Origin: Methylocystis heyeri
GTDB taxonomy: Bacteria; Pseudomonadota; Alphaproteobacteria; Rhizobiales; Beijerinckiaceae
Assembly (NCBI RefSeq): GCF_004802635.2
Contig: NZ_CP046052.1
Location: forward strand, 1,116,001 to 1,180,000
Length of the DNA stretch: 64,000 nt
Direction of reading: 5' to 3'
A program made the translations under genes and the position numbers. Of the stretch, positions 42,631 to 50,824 are shown piece after piece; positions within the stretch are counted from its first letter, which is position 1; every line of letters starts with the position of its first letter. Under the pieces are notes generated by a model, which had not been told where the DNA came from, ran no database searches, and saw nothing but the letters and a program-made list of their open reading frames with translations.

Positions 42631-43212
42631 TCACCGGGCCGGAGCGAAGGCGTCGCGCAGCCTCTGCAGCTGGTCTTCGACCGGACTGCCGACAGGGGCC
42701 TGAATCGGCTGTGTGACCGGCATGTAGATCAGCATGTCGAGATGCATGATTCGAGCCTGCATCCGCAGCGAGTGAATCGAAAGATCGCGCAGCTTTTGCG
42801 GGAGACGCTGGAAGACGTCCGGGTTCGACGCCAGCTCCTGCTGGGAGAGCTTGACCCTGTTGCGATCGCTGGCGGCCTGAACGCGGGTCATTTCGCCCTG
42901 GTTGACGGCGCGCTGGAGCAAGAGCCAGGAGGCGATCTGCATGAGACGGGTCGTGAGCCTCATGCTTTCGGCTGCGTAAGCGAGCGCTTCGGTGCGCGGG
43001 AGCGACTTGGCTTCGTCACGGCCCGCGCCGTCGAGATAGGCTGCGGCGTCCTCGACCAGCGACATGCCTTCCCGAAAAAGCGCGCCGAAAGCTTCGGAAC
43101 AGGCGAGCTTTTCGACAAAGGAAACGGGTTGGCCTGCTTCATTTACGCTGTCATTCAGACGCATGTCACGCTCGCGGAACTTGCCCCGGGTCCCGCCCGG
43201 CGGATTCGACAT
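42631..43212 (-). CDS. rcdA: DUF1465 / RcdA-family protein
   Basis: This 193-residue helical protein matches DUF1465, the family of Caulobacter RcdA, a ClpXP adaptor that works after CpdR to deliver CtrA for degradation. It has SVNEAGQPVSFVEKLACS (about 21-38), EALAYAAESMRLTTRLMQIA and IHSLRMQARIMHLDMLIY blocks. An internal ATG at 43164 (MRLNDSVNE) is an alternative start. It lies near cpdR, with rpmE between. Confidence 0.85.
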   Translation of the reverse strand: MSNPPGGTRGKFRERDMRLNDSVNEAGQPVSFVEKLACSEAFGALFREGMSLVEDAAAYLDGAGRDEAKSLPRTEALAYAAESMRLTTRLMQIASWLLLQRAVNQGEMTRVQAASDRNRVKLSQQELASNPDVFQRLPQKLRDLSIHSLRMQARIMHLDMLIYMPVTQPIQAPVGSPVEDQLQRLRDAFAPAR

Positions 43213-43506
43213 GATTCAATCTAGCGTATTTATCGGGGCGTCGCTCGCTTAGCCTTTCTTTAACCTTAATTCCCGCAAAGCCGGGGGAAAGGCTGAGCCG
43301 GGACGCGATCGCTCACGCCGTTTTCGGCATGGGACGGTCGTCCTTTGACAATAAATGATAGTTCTGTTGCGTCCAAAAAAAAGAGCCGCTGGGGGGCGGC
43401 TCTCGAGGCGTCTCGACAGGGAGGCATCAAGGACGCGGGTGTCGTCACCCGAATATCCTGCATCAGCAGGACATCATCAGGCTGCGCTCAATCCGTTAAA
43501 TTATGG
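43213..43506. other. Region upstream of rcdA
   Basis: Contains TTTAACCTTAA at about 43257-43268, a CtrA-like half-site close to the rcdA start, and a purine-rich stretch with AAAAAAAAGAGCCGC and a GGCGGCTC inverted partner (about 43376-43405) that may be a short hairpin. No protein gene is recognised. Confidence 0.4.
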
Positions 43507-43510
43507 TTAA
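43496..43510. promoter_or_regulatory. TTAA-N7-TTAA box (CtrA-type)
   Basis: TTAA at 43496-43499 and TTAA at 43507-43510 with exactly seven bases between. This is the Caulobacter/rhizobial CtrA consensus. It lies about 285 bp upstream of rcdA and overlaps the 3' end of a small minus-strand gene. Confidence 0.5.
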
Positions 43511-43845
43511 CGCCCTGCGGGGTCCTGAGACTGCGCAGGCGCAATCGCCGCAGTCGGCGTCGGGTCGATTCCCCTCGCGGCAAATTTCTGCGCGAGAGGC
43601 CCGACCAGGCGGCCGGACAGGAACGGCGACGGATCGGAATAGATCAGCGACGCCAGGATGAGCAGCGAAATGCGCAACAATTGCCCGCCCGTCACGCAGG
43701 GCGGCCGGGCGAAAGGGTTGACCGGGGCCCTGGGCGGGAATCGGGCGGGATCGGCCGCGGACTTCGCCTTGCGACGGGGTGCGGCCGGATGCGCGAGCCT
43801 CGGACGCCTGTCCTCGCCGTTGCTCCAAAGCATCAAGCCATGCAT
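43507..43845 (-). CDS. Small protein with one membrane segment, hypothetical
   Basis: This 112-residue reading frame has a basic, Pro-rich N-terminus, one hydrophobic segment (about 55-72, GQLLRISLLILASLIY) and a Pro/Ala-rich tail. GGCGGAG lies about 15 bp upstream of the ATG. No family is recognised. The base composition fits coding DNA but is not conclusive. Confidence 0.4.
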   Translation of the reverse strand: MHGLMLWSNGEDRRPRLAHPAAPRRKAKSAADPARFPPRAPVNPFARPPCVTGGQLLRISLLILASLIYSDPSPFLSGRLVGPLAQKFAARGIDPTPTAAIAPAQSQDPAGR

Positions 43846-43881
43846 GATCGAATCTCCGCCCTGCAGCGCCGCGAAGGCGAG

Positions 43882-43911
43882 TTAACCGCGTTCGGTTTTC
43901 CGCTTGGTTAA
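43882..43911. promoter_or_regulatory. Inverted TTAACC elements
   Basis: TTAACC (43882-43887) and GGTTAA (43906-43911) face each other 18 bp apart, in the divergent region between the small hypothetical gene and ccdA. They may be CtrA half-sites. Confidence 0.35.
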
Positions 43912-44028
43912 CGAGTAGCGAACCAGCACGATAAAATGCCGCCAATTATCGACCTAGGCGCTAGACATTGCGTGACGGCTTTGCCACCGTGCGCGCTCAC
44001 ATCCCCGGTTGAGAGAGGAAACACGATA

Positions 44029-44760
44029 ATGGCGGCGGACGTCACTTTTCCCGCGGCGGCGGCGGCAGGATTGCTGTCGTTTCTTTCGCCCTGCGTGCTG
44101 CCTCTGGTTCCGCCCTATCTGACCTTCATCGCCGGCGTCACGCTGGAGGATCTATCCGCGGAATCGCGAGGCAAGGCGCAACGCGACGTGCTCCTGGCCG
44201 CGGCGCTGTTCGTGCTGGGGTTTGGAACCGTCTTTACCGCTCTCGGCGCCAGCGCGAGCTTTTTCGGCCAGGAATTGCGCGCCAACCAGGAAATCCTCTC
44301 TTACGCCGCCGGCGCCATCATCATCGCCATGGGCCTGCACTTCATCGGCGTGTTCAGGATCGGCCTGCTCTATCGTGAAAAGCGCGCCGAGATCGAAAAA
44401 CCCATGGGGCTCTTCGGCGCCTATGTCATGGGGCTCGCATTCGCCTTCGGCTGGACGCCCTGCATCGGCCCGATTCTGGCGGCGATTCTCGCGGTGGCGA
44501 GCACGGAGGATACGGTTTGGCGCGGGGCGCAATTGCTCAGCGTCTATTCACTGGGCCTCGGGGTGCCCTTCCTCGCGGCGGCCCTGGCGCTGGAGCCCTT
44601 CATGGGCTTCATCTCCAGGTTCAAGCGGCATTTTGTGAAGATCGAGAGAATCGTCGGCGGGCTGCTGGTGTTCACCGGCGTTGTGTTCTGGTCCGGCGGC
44701 ATCCAGAACATTTCCTTCTGGCTGATGCAGACTTTCCCCGGCCTCGCCAATCTGGGCTGA
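44029..44760 (+). CDS. ccdA: Cytochrome c biogenesis protein CcdA
   Basis: This 243-residue protein has six hydrophobic segments and the two Cys motifs of CcdA: LSPCVLPLVPPY (about 19-30) and GWTPCIGPIL (about 140-149). CcdA carries electrons across the membrane to reduce apocytochrome c or periplasmic thioredoxin partners. The ATG at 44029 is chosen: AGAGAGGAAAC lies upstream, and codons before it do not fit the family. No thioredoxin-like partner gene is adjacent. Confidence 0.9.
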   Translation: MAADVTFPAAAAAGLLSFLSPCVLPLVPPYLTFIAGVTLEDLSAESRGKAQRDVLLAAALFVLGFGTVFTALGASASFFGQELRANQEILSYAAGAIIIAMGLHFIGVFRIGLLYREKRAEIEKPMGLFGAYVMGLAFAFGWTPCIGPILAAILAVASTEDTVWRGAQLLSVYSLGLGVPFLAAALALEPFMGFISRFKRHFVKIERIVGGLLVFTGVVFWSGGIQNISFWLMQTFPGLANLG

Positions 44761-44786
44761 CCAGCTTCCGTTCGAGCGTCTCGCAA

Positions 44787-44820
44787 TAAAAAACGCCGGG
44801 CGTACATCCGGCCCGGCGTT
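44787..44820 (-). terminator. Terminator between convergent genes
   Basis: AACGCCGGGC and GCCCGGCGTT form a stem; on the minus strand the stem is followed by TTTTTTATT, so it best ends the TSUP gene transcript. It may also act on ccdA from the other side. Confidence 0.75.
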
Positions 44821-45021
44821 CAAACCGTTGAGGACATTGCTGCCTCTCAAAGGTTCTATTTGTTTGTTTACTGACCAAACGTGACTGTAAAATGACCAAA
44901 TGAAGTAGAGCGTGTCATGTTTATCTTTTTCCTTCCGGCTGCAAGGCGCCTTGGGACGTTCTGACAAGCATAGGGCTACGAATCTCTCCCCCTTGCGGGT
45001 CGGGCGCGGACGAGCGCAGCT
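44821..45021. other. Intergenic region between ccdA and the TSUP gene
   Basis: No gene is seen. The region after the hairpin is AT-rich (TTTATTTGTTTACTG-like) and holds nothing recognisable. Confidence 0.4.
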
Positions 45022-45834
45022 TCAGATGCTCAGCTTGGCTCCGACGACCGCGAGCACGCTGGCGAGAACCGGGCGCAGGAAACGGTCGGGCGCCCGCGCA
45101 GCGAGCTGGCTGCCGATCGCGATGCCGGGCAAGGAGCCGATCAGCAGCGAGACCAGCAGGAGCCAGTCGACCCCGCCCATGAGCATATGCCCTGTTCCGG
45201 CGATGAAAGTGAGCGGCACGGCATGGGCGATGTCGGAGCCGACCAGCCGAACCGTGGGCAGGCGCGGATAGAGGGCGAGCAGCACCGTCATGCCGATGGC
45301 CCCCGCCCCGACCGAAGAAATCGTCACCACGGTCCCGAGGAAAACGCCGAGCGCGATGGTGAGATTGCGGCTCTGGGCGTCCGTCAGCGAGTCGGTGTGG
45401 CGCGCTATATATTTCAGTGTCGCGCTTCGAAACAGAATCGCCGCAGCAGTGAGAATGAGCGCGAAGCCGAGGACGGAAGTGATGGCGCCGTTGGCCGCAT
45501 GTTCATTGGAGCCGCCGAGGCGCCATAAAAACAGCAGCGAAAGAATCGTAGCCGGCACGCTGCCCGCCGCCAGCCTTCTGGTGATGCGCCAGTCGACATT
45601 GCCGTTCAGCGCGTGAACCAGCGTGCCGCTGCTCTTGGTGATGGCGGCGTAAAGAAGGTCGGTTCCCACCGCCGTCTTGGGCGCGATGCCGAAAATCAGC
45701 AGGAGGATCGGAGTCATCAGGGCCCCTCCCCCGACGCCGGTGAAGCCCACCAGCCCGCCGACCAGAAAGCCGGAAAGCGTGTAGAGCGGGTTGATCGAAT
45801 GCAATTGCTCCCACATCCCTTGGCGCTCCCACAT
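45022..45834 (-). CDS. TSUP/TauE-SafE family sulfite or sulfonate exporter
   Basis: This 270-residue protein has about eight hydrophobic segments and the family signature VGFTGVGGGALMTPILLLIFG (shown as GFTGVGGGALMTP) followed by a second GAGAIGMTVL. TSUP proteins export sulfite, sulfonates or related anions; the substrate is not set. The frame has a second start (MWEQLHSINPL). An inverted repeat lies just upstream (45854-45878). Confidence 0.88.
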   Translation of the reverse strand: MWERQGMWEQLHSINPLYTLSGFLVGGLVGFTGVGGGALMTPILLLIFGIAPKTAVGTDLLYAAITKSSGTLVHALNGNVDWRITRRLAAGSVPATILSLLFLWRLGGSNEHAANGAITSVLGFALILTAAAILFRSATLKYIARHTDSLTDAQSRNLTIALGVFLGTVVTISSVGAGAIGMTVLLALYPRLPTVRLVGSDIAHAVPLTFIAGTGHMLMGGVDWLLLVSLLIGSLPGIAIGSQLAARAPDRFLRPVLASVLAVVGAKLSI

Positions 45835-45853
45835 GGCGGCGACGGCGGCTTAG

Positions 45854-45878
45854 TCTATTAATCTAGTAACCTAATAGA
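45854..45878. promoter_or_regulatory. AT-rich inverted repeat upstream of the TSUP gene
   Basis: TCTATTA and TAATAGA are 7-bp arms around an 11-bp spacer, 20 bp before the TSUP start. Such AT-rich palindromes bind ArsR/BigR-type or similar repressors in other TSUP operons; no such gene is adjacent. Confidence 0.4.
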
Positions 45879-45990
45879 ACAGTCTATAAAAGCAAACAAA
45901 TTTTTTTCGGACCGCCCCTCTGACGCCGTTCCTACGCCGCGAGGCGCCCGATAAAGGGAAAATCTTTCTGCAAAGGGATGGGAGACAGCG

Positions 45991-46410
45991 ATGCGCCAGG
46001 CTGCGAGAACGCTCCGTGTGGAAACCGGGGGCAAAGGCTTTTACGACATCACCTCGGGCGTCCAGGCTTTCGCCGGCGAGCAAAGGATGCGGATGGGACT
46101 CCTCACCCTGTTCTGCCGACACACTTCGGCTTCGCTGGTCATTCAGGAGAACGCCGACCCCGACGTGCTTCGCGATCTCGAAAGAGTTTTCGAACGGCTG
46201 GCTCCCGAAGACCCTTCCCTTTATGCGCACAACAGCGAAGGGCCCGACGACATGCCGGCGCATATAAGGGCCGCCCTGACGCAAACCCAGCTTTCGATCC
46301 CCCTGATCGGCGGCGCGCTCGCGCTTGGGGTCTGGCAGGGCGTGTATTTGTTCGAGCACAGGCGCAAGCCCCACCGGCGCGAGATCGCGCTGCATCTACT
46401 CGGCGAATGA
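45991..46410 (+). CDS. YjbQ/UPF0047 family protein
   Basis: This 139-residue protein matches YjbQ: GFYDITSGVQ, LTLFCRHTSASLVIQENADPDV (key His/Cys and Asp blocks), PAHIRAALTQTQLSIPL and GVWQGVYLFEHR. Annotated members are linked to weak thiamine phosphate synthase activity, but the true role is unknown. It stands alone. Confidence 0.88.
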   Translation: MRQAARTLRVETGGKGFYDITSGVQAFAGEQRMRMGLLTLFCRHTSASLVIQENADPDVLRDLERVFERLAPEDPSLYAHNSEGPDDMPAHIRAALTQTQLSIPLIGGALALGVWQGVYLFEHRRKPHRREIALHLLGE

Positions 46411-46569
46411 GTCCCGCTGCGCCATTCTGAGACGCGAATTTTCTAGCCGGCGTAACCGACCGGCAAGCCTAATGCGCGATAACCCTTCTTAAGGCTTGCT
46501 TTTGGGATGGCGATGGTCCTCGCGCCAGCGCCCGTTGCAAAGCGTGGCGTTCAGGCGTGAGCGATAAGT

Positions 46570-47757
46570 ATGCGTCGTCGGTCTAATGCAGCAAAGTGGT
46601 CCGTAGATGTCATTGCGCCCTGGGTTCTGGGTTTCGGGCTCGTGGTCTCCTTTACGGCTTCGGCCGGGCAGGACTCCGCCACCGGCTGGAACGAGGCGCC
46701 GTTGACGGCGCGCTCCCCGGGACCGTCGGCGGCGACGCTGGCGGCGGCGCTGGCGGGGGACTTCGCCCAGAACCCCAATCGTCCGCACGTCGAGCTGGCG
46801 AGGCTCACCGACGGCGGCCCGCTCGACATGCACAGCCTGCCCGACGAGCGCGAGCCGCATGTCGACCTCAAGCCCAACGCCGCAATTTTTCCAGAGATAG
46901 ACCGCACCCACAAGGGCGATCCCGTGGTCGCCATCCGCCCTTCCTTCGAAACCCGCCTCCCCGGCCCTGTCTCGCCGGATCTCGCCTTCAACGTTTCGGG
47001 AGCCACGACCCGGGTCATATTGGCGCCGCGCGCCGCCTTGCCCGGCGACGAGGAGGCTTCCGAGTTCCAGAACCCGGCGGAAAGCGTTCAGATCACGACC
47101 CAGAAAGGCGCTGCGGCAGCGATGCCGGCGCAGGCGGCCTCGGCGGCGACCCCGGCCTCCCTGGAGGCGCTGCAGGAGCGCGCCGCTCACGGCGCCACGC
47201 CGCAGGTGGCGCGCGCGGTGGCGCTCGGCTCCTCCACGCCGGCCCAGCCCGACGCCGTTCCGATCGAGGCCGGCTCCTTCCCGCGCGCTACGCTGGCTCT
47301 TTCCAGCAATGCTCGGCCCGATTACGCATCGATGATCGACGCGGACCGGATGAGCAGCGAAAAGCGCTGTCTCGCCGAGGCGGTCTATTTCGAGTCGCGC
47401 AGCGAGCCCGAGGCGGGACAGGCCGCGGTGGCGCAGGTGGTGCTCAACCGCGTTTCCAGCGGGCTCTATCCGCGCAACATCTGCGGCGTCGTTTACCAGA
47501 ACCGCCATCACTACAAGGGTTGCCAGTTCTCCTTCGCCTGCGAAGGAAAATCGCTGCGCATCACCGAGCGCGACTCCTGGACGACGGCGGTGCGCATCGC
47601 CGACGAGGTGCTGGCCGGCCGCACCTATATTTCGGATGTCGGCCGCTCCACCCATTACCACGCCAATTACGTAAAGCCGCGCTGGGCGCGTAGCCTGACC
47701 AAGATGGACGTGATCGGCCGTCATGTGTTCTATCGGCTGAAGCCGGGGCAGACGTGA
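46570..47757 (+). CDS. Cell wall hydrolase, SleB type
   Basis: This 395-residue protein starts with a membrane/signal segment (about 12-32), has a long low-complexity region, and ends in a Hydrolase_2/SleB domain (about 265-390) with CLAEAVYFESRSEPEAGQ, the catalytic Glu in YFES, VVLNRV and GCQFSFACEGKS. Such enzymes cut peptidoglycan; the long spacer fits an exported, wall-anchored form. Its partner genes are not nearby. Confidence 0.85.
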   Translation: MRRRSNAAKWSVDVIAPWVLGFGLVVSFTASAGQDSATGWNEAPLTARSPGPSAATLAAALAGDFAQNPNRPHVELARLTDGGPLDMHSLPDEREPHVDLKPNAAIFPEIDRTHKGDPVVAIRPSFETRLPGPVSPDLAFNVSGATTRVILAPRAALPGDEEASEFQNPAESVQITTQKGAAAAMPAQAASAATPASLEALQERAAHGATPQVARAVALGSSTPAQPDAVPIEAGSFPRATLALSSNARPDYASMIDADRMSSEKRCLAEAVYFESRSEPEAGQAAVAQVVLNRVSSGLYPRNICGVVYQNRHHYKGCQFSFACEGKSLRITERDSWTTAVRIADEVLAGRTYISDVGRSTHYHANYVKPRWARSLTKMDVIGRHVFYRLKPGQT

Positions 47758-47990
47758 GGCAGTAGTGTAGCGCGCGGGTCGTGTTGGCGTTCCAGCCATG
47801 GTGATCCGAAGGGCTTTCGCCCAAAGCCGTGCTCGTCTTGCATCGAGGCAAAGTTTGCGCGGCATTTAACGCGTAATGCTTCTTTAAGTATTCAGGGATC
47901 CTGTTTCACCGCCTCAGCCTCGGCGCCGCTGATGAAGCCCGTTGCGACCATTCGGTCGAGCCCGTAATTCCGTCGCTATGACTCAAGCTC

Positions 47991-48350
47991 GTGCGTTGCC
48001 AGAATATCTTTGTTGTTCTTGATCCGGACTTCGGCGAGTCCGTCGGTCGACTGGTGAGAAAGGGGCCCGTGTGGCTCTGCGACTCGGCGATAAATCGACA
48101 TGTCGTGCAGCGTCTTTGGGCGGGCAAGACATTGCCGCCGGACCATCTCACCATCTTTGTCGCGACTGGCGCCTCCCGAGAAGAATGTTTCCTCTCGATA
48201 CTGGAGACGGTCGACCAGCATCATCCCTCGTGGAAGCAGTTGCTGGCAATAGGGGCGCCCGTCGCTTCCGCGATCGCCTCCCGCCTTGCCGAATATGGAG
48301 CGGGCGTTCTGAACGAGACGGCAGACGGCTTTATTTTCGACAGGTCCTGA
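47991..48350 (+). CDS. Hypothetical protein
   Basis: This 119-residue protein opens MRCQNIFVVLDPDFGESVG with a GTG start and looks like an alpha/beta fold, ending in ADGFIFDRS. No family is recognised. Codon composition suggests that it is a real gene. It is preceded by a 233-bp region with nothing else in it. Confidence 0.45.
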   Translation: MRCQNIFVVLDPDFGESVGRLVRKGPVWLCDSAINRHVVQRLWAGKTLPPDHLTIFVATGASREECFLSILETVDQHHPSWKQLLAIGAPVASAIASRLAEYGAGVLNETADGFIFDRS

Positions 48351-48452
48351 AGCAAAATCTCACGCAATTTTGACAAAAAGCCCAAATCGAAAGATGTTTC
48401 GGCGCGGGAGAGGCGCCATGAGGCGAACCCAATTGAAGAACGAGGGTAAATC

Positions 48453-49004
48453 ATGAACTTTTCGAAGAACCGCGTTTTGCAATTTCTTGGGCTGACGACG
48501 CTTGTCTGGACCTGCCCAGCATCCGCTCAGGACCAGAAAATTCTCGGCTTCCTGAACCCGGCCACCGGGGCCTTCGAACCCTATGTGGCCGCAGCTTCCA
48601 GCGGCGTGAAGCCCGCTACCCTGGGCGTCAATAAGGGAACCATATCGGTCGCAATGACCTTTGCAAACAACTCAGGCATTACCTCCGCCAGCATATTGCA
48701 ATGCACTGTTCAGACGACCATAATAGACACGACTACCGGACTTTACGACACCAGATCTTACTCGACGCAGGCGACCGTCACGCCCGCAAACGTCACCTGC
48801 ACAGTGAACGTGCCCTACAGCGTCGTCGTGGAGCCGGCGACCACCAGACTGTCCATATCAGCCAGCGTCTCGCGGGTTGCTCAAACGTCTCCGATCGCGG
48901 GCCATTACAATATCAACAACATTTATATCAACGAAACTGTTCAATCGATGCCTCTGCCTCAGAGCGGCGGCACGACCAATCTGAACTTTCAGAATATCAT
49001 TTAA
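48453..49004 (+). CDS. Secreted hypothetical protein
   Basis: This 183-residue protein has a signal peptide (about 1-26, cleavage after PASA). The mature part is rich in Thr, Ser and Asn and strand-like, with two cysteines about 35 residues apart (LQCTVQ, VTCTV) that may form a disulfide. It could be a small surface or periplasmic beta-sandwich. No family is recognised. It stands alone. Confidence 0.55.
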   Translation: MNFSKNRVLQFLGLTTLVWTCPASAQDQKILGFLNPATGAFEPYVAAASSGVKPATLGVNKGTISVAMTFANNSGITSASILQCTVQTTIIDTTTGLYDTRSYSTQATVTPANVTCTVNVPYSVVVEPATTRLSISASVSRVAQTSPIAGHYNINNIYINETVQSMPLPQSGGTTNLNFQNII

Positions 49005-49061
49005 CTCTGTCCCGACTCGGCCAGAGAGTTATACGGTTTCCGGCTGAATGAATCGGCTTCG

Positions 49062-49110
49062 CGCCGTCATCGCGAGGAGCGTAAGCTCCGCGGCGATCCA
49101 GGAGGACTCG
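49062..49110. repeat. Half-copy of the GTCATCGCGA repeat
   Basis: GCGCCGTCATCGCGAGGAGCG... to GCGGCGATCCAGGAGG resembles the arms at 35754-35842 and about 10518-10560, but only one arm is clear. It lies between the secreted protein gene and the riboswitch. Confidence 0.5.
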
Positions 49111-49267
49111 CGCGGTTCTGGTTCGCTTCGGCTGCGCGTCCATCCGTTTCGGGGAAGCCTTACGCTACGCTTCCGAGGGAAGAGATATTGCGGCGCTGGC
49201 TGCTGCTGCATCTTCCGCCTTGACGGAATCGGCCTTCAGGCACATCTTTGAGGAGAATAAAGATTTC

Positions 49268-49452
49268 ACGCGGGAGAGGCCGGCCGCAAGGCCGGAGCCG
49301 AAGGCGCAACCGCCCCGGAAACGCTCAGGCAAAAGAACCGCGCGAGGTTTCTAAAACTCTGGAAAGCGGCGCCGCGATTTTCGCGAGGCGCCCACCGAAG
49401 GGCGAAACTCGCATCCGTGCGAGGAATCTCTCAGGTAACCGGACAGAGGGGG
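49268..49452 (+). ncRNA. Tandem glycine riboswitch
   Basis: Two glycine aptamers are seen. Aptamer I (49268-49342) has GGGAGAGGCCGG, GCCGAAGGCGCAACCG and CGCTCAGGCAAAAGAACCG. Aptamer II (49354-49452) has ACTCTGGAAAGCGG, CCACCGAAGGGCGAAAC and AATCTCTCAGGTAACCGGACAG. The conserved GCCGAAGG, CUCAGGCAAAA and CUCUGGA elements are the class signature. A GC-rich hairpin (about 49453-49484, GACGGT/ACCGTC) follows, before the gcvT start, and may be the expression platform. Glycine would turn on the cleavage operon. Confidence 0.95.
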
Positions 49453-49508
49453 CGCGCGGACGGTGTCGAACCGTCGCCGCGCGGCCATGTTCGTTCCGGA
49501 GCGACCTC

Positions 49509-50627
49509 TTGACCGCCCCAGCCCCTGCCCCGGCCAAAATCCCGTTGGACGCCCTGCACCGCCGCCTCGGCGCGCGCATGGTTCCCTTTGCGGGCTACGA
49601 AATGCCCCTGCACTACCCGCCCGGCATAGTCGCAGAGCATCTGCATACGCGCGAAAAAGCCGGTCTGTTCGACATCTCGCATATGGGTCAGGCCATACTC
49701 GCGGGAGCGGGCGCTACGCGGCTGCTGGAGACGCTTTGCCCGGCCGATCTGATCGAGCTCGCGCCGGAGCGCAACCGCTACACGCAGCTGCTCAACGAAG
49801 CCGGCGGCGTGCTCGACGATCTGATGGTGACGCGCCTCCCCGGTCGCGACGAGCGCCTGTTCCTCGTCGTCAATGCGGCGACCAAGGCGGTGGATTTCGC
49901 CCTGCTGCAGGAGAAGCTTCCGCAGCTATCGCTTCATGTCCAGAAAACCCGCGCCATGCTGGCGCTGCAAGGGCCGCGGGCGGTCGATGCGCTACAGGCG
50001 CTGTTGCCCGGCGTGGAAGAGCTCGGCTTCATGGAATGGCAAGCCTTCGATTACGAAGGCGCGGGCTTTTATGTCACACGGTCGGGCTATACCGGCGAGG
50101 ACGGTTTCGAAATTTCTCTGCCGGAGTCGAAAGCGGAGGGCTTTGCATTGCGCCTCCTCGAAAACCCCGATGTAGCGCCGATCGGCCTCGGCGCCCGCGA
50201 CTCGCTGCGGCTCGAGGCGGGCCTGTGTCTTTACGGCCATGATCTCGATCCCGGGATCGACCCCGTCGAAGCGGGGCTCTCCTTTTCGATCGGGAAGCGG
50301 CGACGCATAGAAGGCGGGTTTCCCGGTTTCGAGCGCATACGCGACGCGCTCCAGAACGGTCCGCCACGCCGGCGCGTGGGGCTGCTGCCGCAAGGCAAGG
50401 CCCCGATCCGCGAAGGCGCGTTTTTGTTGGACGCCGGCGGCGCCGAAGTCGGCAGCATCACCTCGGGCGGTTTCTCGCCGTCGCTCTCGCGACCCATAGC
50501 CATGGGTTACGTCGCGCGCGGTGCAGCGACGACGGGAAACGCGCTTCATGCGGATCTGCGCGGCAGGCTTGTGGAGCTTTCCGTGGTTCCGCTGCCATTC
50601 GTGCCGCATCGCTATGTTCGCCACTGA
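49509..50627 (+). CDS. gcvT: Aminomethyltransferase, glycine cleavage T protein
   Basis: GcvT moves the methylamine carbon to tetrahydrofolate. The 372-residue protein has MVPFAGYEMPLHYP, LFDISHMGQ, the folate region RSGYTGEDGFEIS, GLGARDSLRLEAGL and a C-terminal GCV_T domain. The frame is open back to 49248 through the riboswitch, but those codons are RNA leader. TTG at 49509 with GGAGCG upstream gives a normal N-terminus (LTAPAPAPAKIPLDALHR). Confidence 0.93.
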   Translation: MTAPAPAPAKIPLDALHRRLGARMVPFAGYEMPLHYPPGIVAEHLHTREKAGLFDISHMGQAILAGAGATRLLETLCPADLIELAPERNRYTQLLNEAGGVLDDLMVTRLPGRDERLFLVVNAATKAVDFALLQEKLPQLSLHVQKTRAMLALQGPRAVDALQALLPGVEELGFMEWQAFDYEGAGFYVTRSGYTGEDGFEISLPESKAEGFALRLLENPDVAPIGLGARDSLRLEAGLCLYGHDLDPGIDPVEAGLSFSIGKRRRIEGGFPGFERIRDALQNGPPRRRVGLLPQGKAPIREGAFLLDAGGAEVGSITSGGFSPSLSRPIAMGYVARGAATTGNALHADLRGRLVELSVVPLPFVPHRYVRH

Positions 50628-50631
50628 AAGG
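50615..50631 (+). repeat. 17-bp direct repeat, copy A (gcvT end)
   Basis: TGTTCGCCACTGAAAGG includes the last codons and stop of gcvT. It is repeated exactly at 50800-50816. Confidence 0.85.
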
Positions 50632-50799
50632 GCAATTGGATCAAAGGAACAACCGTTCTTGATAGGCGCCCCCTACCTCCCCCTGCGTGGGGAGGTCGAT
50701 CGGCGAAGCCGATCGGGTGGGGGATAAAAAGGCGCAAATTAGCGCTCAAAATCACCCCACCCCGCCGCTTCGCGGCGACCCTCCCCCTCAAGGGGAGGG
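50632..50799. repeat. Palindromic repeat inserted between gcvT and gcvH
   Basis: The 168-bp segment holds CCTCCCCCTGCGTGGGGAGG near one side, TCACCCCACCCCGCCGC in the middle and CCTCCCCCTCAAGGGGAGGG at the other. The element also occurs at about 10630-10866. Its first 40 bases (GCAATTGGATCAAAGGAAC) may be original intergenic DNA. Confidence 0.75.
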
Positions 50800-50816
50800 T
50801 GTTCGCCACTGAAAGG
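50800..50816 (+). repeat. 17-bp direct repeat, copy B (before gcvH)
   Basis: Exact copy of the gcvT end, directly before gcvH; GAAAGG now serves as the probable ribosome-binding site of gcvH. Confidence 0.85.
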
Positions 50817-50824
50817 ATCGCTCG

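Noticed and set aside
46489-47865. A 458-codon frame opposite the SleB-type hydrolase
   Set aside because: Low-complexity shadow without motifs; the plus-strand gene has the Hydrolase_2 motifs and a signal segment.
49248-49508. An N-terminal extension of gcvT
   Set aside because: The codons translate the glycine riboswitch; the aptamer motifs explain the sequence, and a TTG with RBS gives the normal GcvT start.
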